Assembly (NCBI RefSeq): GCF_001293525.1 | Contig: NZ_BBYR01000003.1 | Coordinates: 1-64,000 of the forward strand | Origin: Pseudideonella sakaiensis | GTDB lineage: Bacteria; Pseudomonadota; Gammaproteobacteria; Burkholderiales; Burkholderiaceae_C | DNA length: 64,000 bases | Direction of reading: 5' to 3' | Shown here: positions 28,297-36,589 of the stretch, piece after piece | How positions within the stretch are numbered: the stretch's first letter is position 1 | How the letters are laid out: every line of letters begins with the position of its first letter | Notes under the pieces: model-generated | Database searches by the model: none | Told to the model about the DNA's origin: nothing | What the model saw: only the letters and a program-made list of their open reading frames with translations | Program-made: the position numbers and the translations under genes

Positions 28297-30026
28297 CGCT
28301 GCGCGCGCGGCGGCTCGCTGCCGAGGTGGAACGCGAGGCGGCGCTCGCGCAGCCCGATGTCGGCCGCGGTGAAGCGCTCCAGGCGGCGCTGGTGCTCGAC
28401 CCAGCTCTCGTCGACGAAGTACTCGATGTAGCGCCCGACCCGCGCGGTGTCGCGGAACAGGCCCCAGGACAGGGCCCCCTGGCGCAGCCGGGCGCGCCGC
28501 GTCTCGCGCATCACGGCAGCGAACTCGGCGGCGCGGGCCGGATCGATCTGGTACTCGACCGTCACCATCACCGGCCCCTCGTCCGGGTCGATCGGGATCA
28601 CCGGCGGCGCGGCCGACGACACCGCGCCGACCTGGCTCAGGTCCTCGGCGGCGCGCCCGGACACCTGCAGCCGGCGCGTCAGCAGCAGCACCGCCGGGCC
28701 GGCCAGCGCCGCGGCGATCAGGCTGGCCGGCACGCTGGAGTGGCTCGCGACCCAGCCCCAGACCGCCGCGCCGGACGCACTGCCGCCCATCAGCGCCATC
28801 TGGTAGATGGACATGCCGCGCGCCCGCACCCAGTTCGGCAGCGCCATCTGGGCCGACACCGTCAGCGTGTTCGCCACCGCCAGCCAGACCAGGCCGGCCA
28901 GTGCCATCGCCGGCACGCTGAGCCAGGGCGTGGGCGACAGCGCGACGACGATGGTGGCCAGGCCATGCACCACCGTGCCGCCCTGCACCATGCGGTCGCC
29001 GCTGAAGCGCTGGCGCAGCCGCGGCAGCACGAACAGCGCGCCGAGGATCGCGCCGCAGCCCATCGCCGCCAGCAGCAGCGTGAAGGTGCCGGCGCCGCCG
29101 CCCAGCCGGCGCGCCACCAGCGGCAGCAGCGCCGTCAGCGCGGTGCTCTGCAGGAAGAACAGGAAGATGCGGATCAGCACCACCCGCATCGGCGGCGACT
29201 GCACGACGTGCTGCAGCCCGACCCGCATCGCGCCGACGAAGCGCTCACCCGGCAGCGCGCTCGGCTTGCGCTGCGCGCGCCAGCGCAGGATCAACGTGAA
29301 GGCGACCACCGCCAGCACCGCGTTCAGCAGGAAGACCCAGGGTTCGCCGACGCTGGCCAGCAGGGCACCGGCGACGATCGGGCCGATCACCCGCGACATG
29401 TTCATCGCGATGCCGTTCAGCGCCAGCGCCGACGGCAGCTCGGCGCGCGGCACCAGCTCGGGCACGATGGCCGCGAACACCGGCCAGCGCATCGCCATGC
29501 CGATGCCGTTGGCGAAGGTCAGCGCCAGCAGCCACGGCGCGCTCAGCGCGCCGGCCAGCGAGAAGGCGCCCAGCACGACCGCGACGACCGCGACCCAGAG
29601 CTGCGTCAGCGCGAAATAACGCCGCCGGTCGACGATGTCGGCCAGCGCGCCGCTCGGCAGGCCCAGCACGAACACCGGCAGCGTGGAGGCGGCCTGCACC
29701 AGCGCCACCATCACGATGCTGTCGGTCAGCGAGGTCATCAGCCAGGCCGCCGCCACGTCGTTCATCCACATCGTGACGTTGGCCGCCAGCCAGGCCAGCC
29801 ACAGCATGCGGAAGACCGGCCGGCGCAGCGGCGCGACCGGCGACTCGGGGACCGCTGCGGCGGTGTCGGCAGGCCGAGCCGCGCCCGCATCGGCCTCGCT
29901 GGCCGCGCGGGCCGCGCGGACCGCATCGGTCGCATCGGTCGCATCGGCCGACACCGGGGGCGCCGCCGCAGGGGGCCGGGGCGTGTCGGGAGAAGGGGCG
30001 GCGGGCGGGCCGTCGGAAGGACTCAT
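28272..30026 (-). CDS. MFS transporter, MFS_3 / EntS-like, with C-terminal soluble domain
   Basis: Inner-membrane exporter of about 584 residues. A low-complexity Ala/Pro/Asp N-terminal tail of about 65 residues precedes LRRPVFRMLWLAWLAANVTMW. Twelve hydrophobic segments follow, with the loop GLPSGALADIVDRRRYF typical of the family. After about residue 490 comes an alpha-beta domain (VTVEYQIDPARAAEFAAVMRE) as found in MFS_3 proteins of about 530 residues. ATG at 30026 was taken; 30041 is an equal alternative. The substrate is unknown; relatives export siderophores or drugs. Confidence 0.86.
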   Translation of the reverse strand: MSPSDGPPAAPSPDTPRPPAAAPPVSADATDATDAVRAARAASEADAGAARPADTAAAVPESPVAPLRRPVFRMLWLAWLAANVTMWMNDVAAAWLMTSLTDSIVMVALVQAASTLPVFVLGLPSGALADIVDRRRYFALTQLWVAVVAVVLGAFSLAGALSAPWLLALTFANGIGMAMRWPVFAAIVPELVPRAELPSALALNGIAMNMSRVIGPIVAGALLASVGEPWVFLLNAVLAVVAFTLILRWRAQRKPSALPGERFVGAMRVGLQHVVQSPPMRVVLIRIFLFFLQSTALTALLPLVARRLGGGAGTFTLLLAAMGCGAILGALFVLPRLRQRFSGDRMVQGGTVVHGLATIVVALSPTPWLSVPAMALAGLVWLAVANTLTVSAQMALPNWVRARGMSIYQMALMGGSASGAAVWGWVASHSSVPASLIAAALAGPAVLLLTRRLQVSGRAAEDLSQVGAVSSAAPPVIPIDPDEGPVMVTVEYQIDPARAAEFAAVMRETRRARLRQGALSWGLFRDTARVGRYIEYFVDESWVEHQRRLERFTAADIGLRERRLAFHLGSEPPRAQRYVADDID

Positions 30027-30142
30027 GCCGGCGCCGAGCATACGCCGCGCCCGGCCGACCCCGCGCGGCGCGCGGGTGCGCCGGCGGGACGGGAGGCGGG
30101 CCGACCCGCCAGGCGGACCGGCACGAACCGCCGTTGCCGGCC

Positions 30143-30526
30143 TCAGCCGCCGGGCACCGGCGCCGCCGGGGTCGCGGCCGCCGCCGGCAGCGGCCGGCCG
30201 TGCCCGCGCGCGGCGCCGACGGCGCCGCCGAGGGCCGCCAGCCCCTGCGCGAGCGCGCTGAACAGCGCCGCCAGCAGCGCCGTGGCCGACAGCAGCGCCA
30301 GCGCGCCGACCGCCCAGGCGCCCCAGCCCAGCAGCGGGCCGAGCCGGGCCTGGGCGGCCTGCGCGAAGGCCAGCGCCTCGGCCACCTCGGGCTCCATCGA
30401 CCAGCCCAGGCGGCCAGGCAGCGCCAGGCCGTCGCCGGCGGCCGCGAGCAGCGCCCAGGCCAGCGCGCAGGCCAGCGACCATGCAAGCAGCGCCAGCGCG
30501 CCGCCGATCCAAGTCCATCGCAACAT
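30143..30526 (-). CDS. Small membrane protein at the end of a two-component operon
   Basis: Protein of 127 residues with two hydrophobic segments (about 5-27 and 58-85) and a short Pro/Ala-rich tail. A GGAG ribosome site precedes the ATG at 30526. It starts 38 bases after the sensor kinase gene and is probably co-transcribed with it. I recognise no family; by context it may modulate the kinase or be a target of it. Confidence 0.65.
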   Translation of the reverse strand: MLRWTWIGGALALLAWSLACALAWALLAAAGDGLALPGRLGWSMEPEVAEALAFAQAAQARLGPLLGWGAWAVGALALLSATALLAALFSALAQGLAALGGAVGAARGHGRPLPAAAATPAAPVPGG

Positions 30527-30564
30527 CGTCGTGCTCCTTCGTTCCAGTGGCAGGGAGGGATTCG

Positions 30565-32112
30565 TCACCGGCGGCCGTCCGTCGCGGCCACGGCGGCGCG
30601 CGGCAGTTCCAGCCGGGCCCGCAGGCCGCCGTCCGGCCCGTCGTCCAGCCGCAGGCGACCGCCGTGCAGGCGCGCCAGGTCGTCGGCGATCGCCAGACCC
30701 AGGCCGCTGCCCGGGCGGCGCTCGTCGAGCCGGCGGCCGCGCTGCAGCACCGCCTCGCGCAGGTCGGCGGCGATGCCGGGGCCGTCGTCGTCGACGCACA
30801 GCGCCACCTGCCCCGGCGGCGCGTCGTCGGCCAGCCGCAGGCGGACCTGGCCGCGCGCCCACTGGCAGGCGTTGTCGAGCAGGTTGCCGAGCATTTCCTG
30901 CAGTTCGTCGGGCGCGGCGCGCAGGCGCAGCCCGTCGAGCCCGGGCGGCGCGAGCTGCAGCGCGAGACCGCGCCCCGCGTGCAGCCGCGCGAGCGTGCGC
31001 GCCAGGCCCTCGAGCACCGGCGCGAGCGGTGTCGACGGGCCGGCGGACGGCCCGCGGCCGCGCAGGCCAGCCGAGGCGCGGGCCCGCGCCAGGTGGCGCT
31101 CGACCTGGCGGTGCATCGCGGCGAGCTGTTCGTCCAGCACCGCCGGCGCAACGCCGCCCGGAGCGGCCGCGGCATTGGCGAGCACCGCCAGCGGCGTCTT
31201 CAGCGCATGCGCCAGGTTGCCGGTCTGGCGCCGGGCGTCCTCCACCAGTGCGGTGTTGTCGGCCAGCAGACCGTTCAGGTCGTCCACCAGCGGCTGCACC
31301 TCGGCCGGGTGGCGCCCCTCGATGCGCGCGGCCGCGCCGCCGCGCAGCCGGGCCAGCGCGGCGCGCAGCCGGCGCAGCGGCGCCAGGCCGAGCCGCACCT
31401 GCAGCCAGGCGGCGGCCACCAGCGCCAGCGCCAGCACCGCGAGCGAGGCCGCGAGCGTGCGGCCGTAGGAGCGCGTCAGGCGCTCCAGGTGGGCGACGTC
31501 GGCCCCGGCGGCCACGCCGATCGGCGCCTCCAGGCCGGGCAGCTCCACCCGCCGCAGCCAGAAGACCAGGGTCTGACCGCGCGGGCCGGGCCGTTCCACG
31601 CGCAGCGTGCCGTCGGCCGGCGCGGCCTCCCAGGGCAGGGCCGGCACCGCGTCCCAGGTCGAGCGCGAGCGCAGCAGCGGGCCCGCCGGCGGCTTCACCA
31701 GCCAGTACACGCCGCCATAGGGCTGCTGCAGCCGCGGGTCGGCGGGCTCGCGCTCGAGACGCAGCCGCGGGCCGGCGGCCTCTGCGGAGGACGAGGTCCC
31801 TGCGGGAGACGTCGACGGCAAAGACGGGGGAAACGAGGTGACCGGCGCTGATGCCGATGTCGATGCCGGTGCGGGACCCGCGGCCGCCGTCGGCGGCGCA
31901 GGCAGCACGCGCAGCGCCGCGACCAGCTCGTCGAGCTGGTCCTGCATGCGCGACGCCAGCTCCTGCTCGACGTGCTGCCGGAACAGCCCGACCAGCACCC
32001 AGGCCACCAGCGCGAGCGCGAGCACGATCCAGGCGGCTGCCGCGAGCAGCAGCCGGGTGGCCAGCGCGCGCCCCCCGGACGGCGCCTCGCGCGGCGCAGC
32101 GGCCGGCGTCAC
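30565..32112 (-). CDS. Sensor histidine kinase (PhoQ/QseC-like)
   Basis: Membrane kinase of 515 residues. A helix at about 16-40, a periplasmic region with a Pro/Ser/Thr/Ala-rich insert (about 75-120), a second helix at about 205-228, a HAMP segment, and a phospho-acceptor His in LAHALKTPLAVLANA. The ATPase part has LGNLLDNACQWA, DDDGPGIA and GSGLGLAIADDLARLH. It overlaps the response regulator by four bases (ATGA) and is translationally coupled to it. The adjacent PepSY protein genes suggest an envelope stimulus. Confidence 0.9.
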   Translation of the reverse strand: MTPAAAPREAPSGGRALATRLLLAAAAWIVLALALVAWVLVGLFRQHVEQELASRMQDQLDELVAALRVLPAPPTAAAGPAPASTSASAPVTSFPPSLPSTSPAGTSSSAEAAGPRLRLEREPADPRLQQPYGGVYWLVKPPAGPLLRSRSTWDAVPALPWEAAPADGTLRVERPGPRGQTLVFWLRRVELPGLEAPIGVAAGADVAHLERLTRSYGRTLAASLAVLALALVAAAWLQVRLGLAPLRRLRAALARLRGGAAARIEGRHPAEVQPLVDDLNGLLADNTALVEDARRQTGNLAHALKTPLAVLANAAAAPGGVAPAVLDEQLAAMHRQVERHLARARASAGLRGRGPSAGPSTPLAPVLEGLARTLARLHAGRGLALQLAPPGLDGLRLRAAPDELQEMLGNLLDNACQWARGQVRLRLADDAPPGQVALCVDDDGPGIAADLREAVLQRGRRLDERRPGSGLGLAIADDLARLHGGRLRLDDGPDGGLRARLELPRAAVAATDGRR

Positions 32113-32879
32113 CCGGCCCTCGTCGGCGCGGCGCCGGGCATGCCGCCGGCCGCACCGTCCGGGCCGTCGGACGGTCCGTCGCCGTCGCCATCGCGCCTGG
32201 CCTCGTCCGCGCCCTCGCCCGTGCCGGACGCCAGCCGCAGGCCCAGCCCGCGCAGCGTCACGATGAAACCCGGCGGCAGCTTGCGGCGCAGCCGGGCGAG
32301 GAAGACGTCGAGGGTGTTGCTGTCGCGGTCCTGGTCGCCGGCGTAGAGGTGCTCGGTCAGCTCGCTGCGCGCGACCACGCGCTCGCCCTGGTGCATCAGG
32401 AAGGCCAGCAGGCGGTACTCGTGGGGCGTCAGCGCCACCGGCCGGCCGTCCACCGCCAGCGCGCAGCGCCGCGTGTCCAGCCGCACCGGGCCGCGCTGCA
32501 GCACCGGGTCCGCCTGGCCGGCGGCGCGGCGCAGCAGGGCCCGCAGCCGCGCCAGCAGCTCCTCCATCTGGAAGGGCTTGGCGAGGTAGTCGTCGGCACC
32601 GGCATCGATGCCGAGCACCTTCTCCTGCCAGCTCGCGCGCGCGGTCAGCACCAGCACCGGCAGCAGGCGGCCGGCAGCGCGCCAGGCGCGCAGCACCGCC
32701 AGGCCGTCGTGGCCCGGCAGCCCGAGGTCGAGCACGGCCGCGTCCAGCGGCTCGACCCGGCCGAGGTGCTCGGCATCGAGCCCGTCGCCGCAGACATCGA
32801 CCGAGTAGCCGGCCGCCCGCAGCGCCGCCGCGAGCTGGGCCTGCAGCGCCGGATCGTCCTCCGCGACCAGCACCCTCAT
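32109..32879 (-). CDS. Response regulator, OmpR/PhoP family
   Basis: Protein of 256 residues: receiver domain with acidic pocket E7/D8/D9 and phospho-acceptor D51, conserved Lys in AKPF, then an OmpR-type winged helix (VALTPHEYRLLAFLMHQ and DSNTLDVFLARLRRKL). The C-terminus carries an extra Gly/Asp-rich tail of about 30 residues not usual in the family. It overlaps both its neighbours by four bases (PepSY protein upstream, kinase downstream). The paired 11-base direct repeats at 33451-33491 look like its binding site. Confidence 0.92.
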   Translation of the reverse strand: MRVLVAEDDPALQAQLAAALRAAGYSVDVCGDGLDAEHLGRVEPLDAAVLDLGLPGHDGLAVLRAWRAAGRLLPVLVLTARASWQEKVLGIDAGADDYLAKPFQMEELLARLRALLRRAAGQADPVLQRGPVRLDTRRCALAVDGRPVALTPHEYRLLAFLMHQGERVVARSELTEHLYAGDQDRDSNTLDVFLARLRRKLPPGFIVTLRGLGLRLASGTGEGADEARRDGDGDGPSDGPDGAAGGMPGAAPTRAG

Positions 32880-33340
32880 GGCCGCCCGCCCCCGCCCGGC
32901 GCGCTGCCGCGGAAGGCCGTCTCCAGGCGGGGGCCTTCCAGCTTCAGCCAGGCACCGCTGCGCGCATCGAGGGTGACCTCCAGCTTCCGGCCGTCCGGCA
33001 GCAGCCAGTCGATCTCGTAGACGGGGCGTCCGTCCTCCTCGTCCAGGTCGGCCTCGATCATGCGGCCGGGCAGCGCGCGCTCGAGCACTGCCAGCAGCTC
33101 GGCCAGCGGGCGCAGCGCGCCGCGCCCGGCCCAGGCGCGCTCGTGGGCCGCCCGGTCGCGGGCCTCGGCCGGGCGGCCGCCGAACAGCGCGGCGGCGAGG
33201 GCGAGCAGCGCGGCGAGCGCCAGCGCCAGCGCCGGCGTGGCCCCGCCATGCGCGGGCCGGCGGGCCGGCGGCCGCGCGGCCACCGGGCCTGCCGCCGGGA
33301 GGCGGGGCGCAACGGTCGACGGCGGGGGCGGGTGGGACAT
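32876..33340 (-). CDS. PepSY-domain protein, first gene of the two-component operon
   Basis: Protein of 154 residues. A Pro/Ala-rich cytoplasmic stretch and a hydrophobic anchor or signal (about 39-58) precede a PepSY-type domain (about 85-145: LAVLERALPGRMIEADLD, EIDWLLPDGRKLEVTLDARS). ATG at 33340 begins MSHPPPP; another in-frame ATG lies at 33391. It overlaps the response regulator by four bases. PepSY proteins are exported or membrane-held and are often made beside PhoPQ/QseBC-like systems. A divergent second PepSY gene lies at 33540. Confidence 0.82.
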   Translation of the reverse strand: MSHPPPPSTVAPRLPAAGPVAARPPARRPAHGGATPALALALAALLALAAALFGGRPAEARDRAAHERAWAGRGALRPLAELLAVLERALPGRMIEADLDEEDGRPVYEIDWLLPDGRKLEVTLDARSGAWLKLEGPRLETAFRGSAPGGGGRP

Positions 33341-33450
33341 GGGGGAGGACGAAGCGGCCGGCACACCGACGGGGCGACCGGCGCACGGCACCGGCGCGCC
33401 CGACGGACGGTGACCGGCCCGCGCCGAGGCTGCCAGACTACCTGCCCCGA

Positions 33451-33491
33451 CCTGAACGCGGCATGAACGTCCCGTTCACGGCCCGTTCAGG
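33451..33491. promoter_or_regulatory. Symmetric pair of 11-base direct repeats, probable response-regulator site
   Basis: Two TGAACG hexamers (33453, 33464) and two CGTTCA hexamers (33473, 33484), each pair spaced exactly 11 bases start to start, form a near-perfect mirror of 41 bases flanked by CC and GG. OmpR/PhoP-type regulators bind hexamer pairs at this spacing. The element lies between the two divergent PepSY genes, so one copy would face each promoter. Confidence 0.7.
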
Positions 33492-33539
33492 CGCCGCGCG
33501 CGACGATGCCGGCCACGACCTTCCCTTCCGGAGCCTGCC

Positions 33540-33938
33540 ATGCCTCGAGCGCCCTTCCCCTCATCCTCTCCCTGGCCCGCCACCGCGGCGCGCGGCCAGC
33601 GGCGCAGCGGCCGCGCCGCGGCCGCGGGCCTCGCCGCGCTCGGCATCGCCGCCGCCGTCGCGCTGGCCGGCCCCAGCGCGGCACAGGCGCCCGTGCCCGC
33701 GCCCGCCACCGCCCCCGCCGCCGCACCCTCGCCCGCCGCCGGCATGGACTTCGCACAACTGCTGCAGCGCCTGAGCGCCCAGGGCTACCACGACGTGACG
33801 GAGATCGAGCGCAAGGGCGACAAACTGGTCGAGGTGACGCTGCGCGAGCGCGACGGCACCCGGGTGGAACTGCTGCTCGACGCGCGCAGCGGCGAGGTGC
33901 TGCGCCGCGAAGCGAAGCGCGACAAGCGCCACCACTGA
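33540..33938 (+). CDS. Exported PepSY-domain protein
   Basis: Periplasmic protein of 132 residues. An Arg-rich n-region and hydrophobic core (about 27-46) form a signal peptide ending near SAAQA. An Ala/Pro linker follows, then a compact PepSY-type domain (LLQRLSAQGYHDVTEIERK, VELLLDARSGEVLRRE). GGAG precedes the ATG. Divergent from the PepSY/regulator/kinase operon and sharing the 33451-33491 element, it is the likely regulated target. It resembles small exported PepSY proteins whose exact role is not settled. Confidence 0.85.
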   Translation: MPRAPFPSSSPWPATAARGQRRSGRAAAAGLAALGIAAAVALAGPSAAQAPVPAPATAPAAAPSPAAGMDFAQLLQRLSAQGYHDVTEIERKGDKLVEVTLRERDGTRVELLLDARSGEVLRREAKRDKRHH

Positions 33939-34072
33939 CGCGCCGGCGGCGGCACCACGGCCGGCCCGGCCGCATCGCGGCGCGCGCCTCCCGCCGCCGT
34001 CGCGGGCGCACCACGCCCGCGACGGCCGGGCGCCGGCCCGCGCAGAATCGGCCCCGAGCCCCGCGCCGCCCC

Positions 34073-35452
34073 ATGACCGAGCACCCCAACACCGCCGCCA
34101 CCCGCCCGCCCCGTGCGACCGCCGTACCGGCCGCGCTGCCCCCGGACGCTCCCGAGCGCCGCGCGCTGCACGACGAGGTGCATGCGCGGCCGCCGGCACG
34201 CATCCGGCTGCCGGCCCTGGTGGTGTATGTCGCGGTGCTGAACGAAGGCATCACGCGCGAGGACGAGTGCAGCCACCTGCGCCGCCTGCCGGGCCAGGAC
34301 GGCCTGCGGCCGGACGACCTGCAGGCCAGCTTCCTGCGCCTGCGCTTCGGCGAGGCGACGCTGAAGTGGGAGCGACACACCGAGTTCACCCGCTACTCGA
34401 TCGTGCAGCCGCTGCCCCCGCATGCCGGCCTGGGCGCCGAGGACCCGCCGCTGCTCGACTCGCTCGAGGTGGATCCGGCCTGGCTCGCGGCCATCCCGGG
34501 CCGCACCGTGGCGGCGATCAAGCTCGCGATGGTGCACGGCGACCTGGCCGACCCGCAGGCCGCGCTCGCGCAGGGCCAGCGCTGGTTCGGCGGCGGCGGC
34601 ATCGTCGCGTCGCTGATGGGCGGCGGCCACTCCTGCGCGATCACCGACTTCCGGCTGCGCGACAGCGGCTTCGAGCGCCTGCTGGTGATCGCGCCGCCAC
34701 AGACCTCGGTGACCCGCGCCGGCCGCATCAGCGCCCGCCTGCTCGAGCTCGAGACCTACCGCATGATGGCGCTGCGCGGCCTGCCGGCGGCGAAGTCGCT
34801 GACGCCGGTGCTCGGCGGCGCCGAGACTGCGCTGGCCGGCATCACCTCGCGCATCGAGGCCAAGCAGGACGACGACGAGGCCCTGCTGGACCGCCTCGTC
34901 GGCCTCGCGGCCCAGGTCGAGCGCGCCACCGCCGAGCACGCCTACCGCTTCGCCGCCACCGCCGCCTACGCCGCGATCGTCGAGGAGCGCATCGGCGAAC
35001 TGCGCGAGCGGCCCATCCCCGGCACCCAGACCATCGGCGAGTTCATGCGGCGCCGCCTGTCGCCCGCCATCGCCACCGTCGCCGCGACCGAGAAGCGCCT
35101 GGGCTCGCTCGCGCAGCGCGTCGAGCGCTGCGGCGGCCTGCTGCGCACCCGCGTGGACATCGCCACCGAGGCCCAGAACAGCCAGCTGCTCGAGAAACTG
35201 ACCCGCGGCCAGGCGATGCAGCTGCGCCTGCAGAGCACCGTCGAAGGCCTGTCGATCGCCGCCATTTCGTACTACGTCATCAGCCTGCTGCTCTATGGCG
35301 CCAAGTCCGCGAAGGCCGCCGGCCTGCCGCTGAACCCCGAACTCGCCGTCGGCCTGCTGATCCCGCTGGTGCTCTGGGTCACCTGGCGCACCACGCGGCG
35401 CCTGCACCACCGGCTGGAGGCGATGGAGCGCGGGGCGGAGGGGGCGCGCTGA
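34073..35452 (+). CDS. DUF3422 family membrane-anchored protein
   Basis: Protein of 459 residues. The N-terminal RRALHDEVHARPP is the DUF3422 signature and the long middle region is alpha-helical and coiled-coil-like (about 240-400). One or two hydrophobic segments lie near the C-terminus (ISYYVISLLLYGAKSAK and LAVGLLIPLVLWVTW). Function is unknown; members are widespread in proteobacteria. ATG at 34073 fits the family N-terminus. It stands alone between the PepSY gene and the toxin-antitoxin pair. Confidence 0.9.
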   Translation: MTEHPNTAATRPPRATAVPAALPPDAPERRALHDEVHARPPARIRLPALVVYVAVLNEGITREDECSHLRRLPGQDGLRPDDLQASFLRLRFGEATLKWERHTEFTRYSIVQPLPPHAGLGAEDPPLLDSLEVDPAWLAAIPGRTVAAIKLAMVHGDLADPQAALAQGQRWFGGGGIVASLMGGGHSCAITDFRLRDSGFERLLVIAPPQTSVTRAGRISARLLELETYRMMALRGLPAAKSLTPVLGGAETALAGITSRIEAKQDDDEALLDRLVGLAAQVERATAEHAYRFAATAAYAAIVEERIGELRERPIPGTQTIGEFMRRRLSPAIATVAATEKRLGSLAQRVERCGGLLRTRVDIATEAQNSQLLEKLTRGQAMQLRLQSTVEGLSIAAISYYVISLLLYGAKSAKAAGLPLNPELAVGLLIPLVLWVTWRTTRRLHHRLEAMERGAEGAR

Positions 35453-35496
35453 GGGATCGGCGCGGCCCGCGGCCGCGGGCTCGGCGCGCGACGAAG

Positions 35497-35517
35497 TACA
35501 ATATCACGTACATGTAC
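35497..35517 (+). promoter_or_regulatory. Promoter/operator of the yefM-yoeB operon
   Basis: A TACAAT -10-like hexamer (35497-35502) is followed by the palindrome GTACATGTAC (35508-35517). The E. coli YefM operator is likewise built on TGTACA cores, so this is a probable autorepression site 16 bases before the antitoxin ATG. No clear -35 is visible. Confidence 0.6.
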
Positions 35518-35532
35518 AACAAGGGCGTGGGC

Positions 35533-35784
35533 ATGGATGCCATCACCTACAGTGCCGCGCGAGCCAACCTCGCCAAGACGATGGACCGGGTCTGCGAGGA
35601 CCACGAGCCGCTGATCATCACGCGCAACGGCGAGCAGTCCGTGGTCATGCTGTCCCTCGAAGACTACAAATCGCTCGAGGAAACGGCCTTCCTGTTGCGC
35701 AGCCCGGCCAATGCGCGGCGGTTGCTGGCGTCCGTCGCCCAGCTGAATGCCGGGCAAGGGACGGAGCGAGACCTGCCCCGATGA
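35533..35784 (+). CDS. yefM: Antitoxin YefM (Phd/YefM family)
   Basis: Antitoxin of 83 residues that binds DNA and neutralises the YoeB toxin. The N-terminal DNA-binding region MDAITYSAARANLAKTMD and the central LIITRNGEQSVVMLSLEDY are diagnostic. ATG at 35533 was chosen; an in-frame ATG at 35512 lies inside the operator palindrome. It overlaps yoeB by four bases (ATGA), the usual coupling. Expected to be autoregulated with YoeB as co-repressor. Confidence 0.95.
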   Translation: MDAITYSAARANLAKTMDRVCEDHEPLIITRNGEQSVVMLSLEDYKSLEETAFLLRSPANARRLLASVAQLNAGQGTERDLPR

Positions 35785-36035
35785 GGCTGGTCTTCTCGGA
35801 CGAGGCCTGGGAGGACTACCTGTACTGGCAGAAGCAGGATCGCAAGATGGTCGAGCGCATCAATAAGCTCATCCAGGAGGTCCGGCGCGAGCCCTTCGCC
35901 GGCATCGGCAAACCGGAACCGCTGAAACACGCCCTGGCGGGATTCTGGTCGCGCCGGCTGAGCGACGAGCACCGGATGGTCTACCGCGTGGACGGCGACG
36001 CCCTGCTGCTGGCGCAGTTGCGTTACCACTACTGA
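35781..36035 (+). CDS. yoeB: Toxin YoeB (Txe/YoeB family mRNA interferase)
   Basis: Ribosome-dependent endoribonuclease toxin of 84 residues, the same length as E. coli YoeB and aligning with it end to end. GKPEPLKHALAGFWSRRLS carries the catalytic Glu and basic residues, and the C-terminus RYHY supplies the catalytic His83 and Tyr84. All key residues are intact, so the toxin should be active. It forms the chromosomal toxin-antitoxin pair with the preceding yefM; nothing mobile is seen around it. Confidence 0.96.
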   Translation: MRLVFSDEAWEDYLYWQKQDRKMVERINKLIQEVRREPFAGIGKPEPLKHALAGFWSRRLSDEHRMVYRVDGDALLLAQLRYHY

Positions 36036-36061
36036 AACGGCTGCGGCGGCCTCGCCACCGC

Positions 36062-36589
36062 CTACTGCTCCAGCCGCAGGATCTCCAGCTGCTCCGGCAC
36101 CGTCTCGAAGGTGCCCGTCCCCGCGGGCATCTGCATCAGCGGTCGGCCGCCGGCGTCGAGCAGCCAGACGCTGGGGTAGACGAGGCGGGTGCGTTCGTCG
36201 CCGATCGACTGCTGGAAGGGGACGAAGGCGAGCGCGCGCTCGCCGGCGCGCAGGAACAGGCGGTCGGCCTGGATGGACAGCGCGCTGCGCAGGTCGACCA
36301 CGAGGTAGGGGCCGAAGTGGGGCTTGAGGGCGGCGAGGTTGGCGGCGAGGAAGCGCTCGTACTTGCGGCAGTAGGGGCAGTCGCTGGCGCCGAGGTAGAC
36401 GTAAAGCCGCTTGCCCTCGGCGCGCGCGCGGGCGAGCGCCGGGCGCAGGTCGAACTCGGCGCGCTCGCCGTCGCGGGTGGGCTGGACGACGATCGGGTCG
36501 TAGCCGGCGGGCAGCGCGGCGGCCGTCGGGCGGGCGAGCAGCAGCGCGCCGGGCAGCGCGGCCCAGGCGATGACGCTGCGGCGCCTCAT
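36062..36589 (-). CDS. Exported thioredoxin-like protein of the quinoprotein-relay operon
   Basis: Protein of 175 residues with a signal peptide (MRRRSVIAWAALPGALLLA, cleavage near AAALP). The thioredoxin-like fold has a redox motif CPYC at C71-C74 (YLGASDCPYCRKYER). It would act in the periplasm as a thiol reductant or oxidant. It overlaps the SoxYZ-like gene by four bases and is the last gene of the operon, resembling the SoxW-like partner that keeps a SoxY-type carrier cysteine reduced. This partner role is inferred from context. Confidence 0.8.
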   Translation of the reverse strand: MRRRSVIAWAALPGALLLARPTAAALPAGYDPIVVQPTRDGERAEFDLRPALARARAEGKRLYVYLGASDCPYCRKYERFLAANLAALKPHFGPYLVVDLRSALSIQADRLFLRAGERALAFVPFQQSIGDERTRLVYPSVWLLDAGGRPLMQMPAGTGTFETVPEQLEILRLEQ

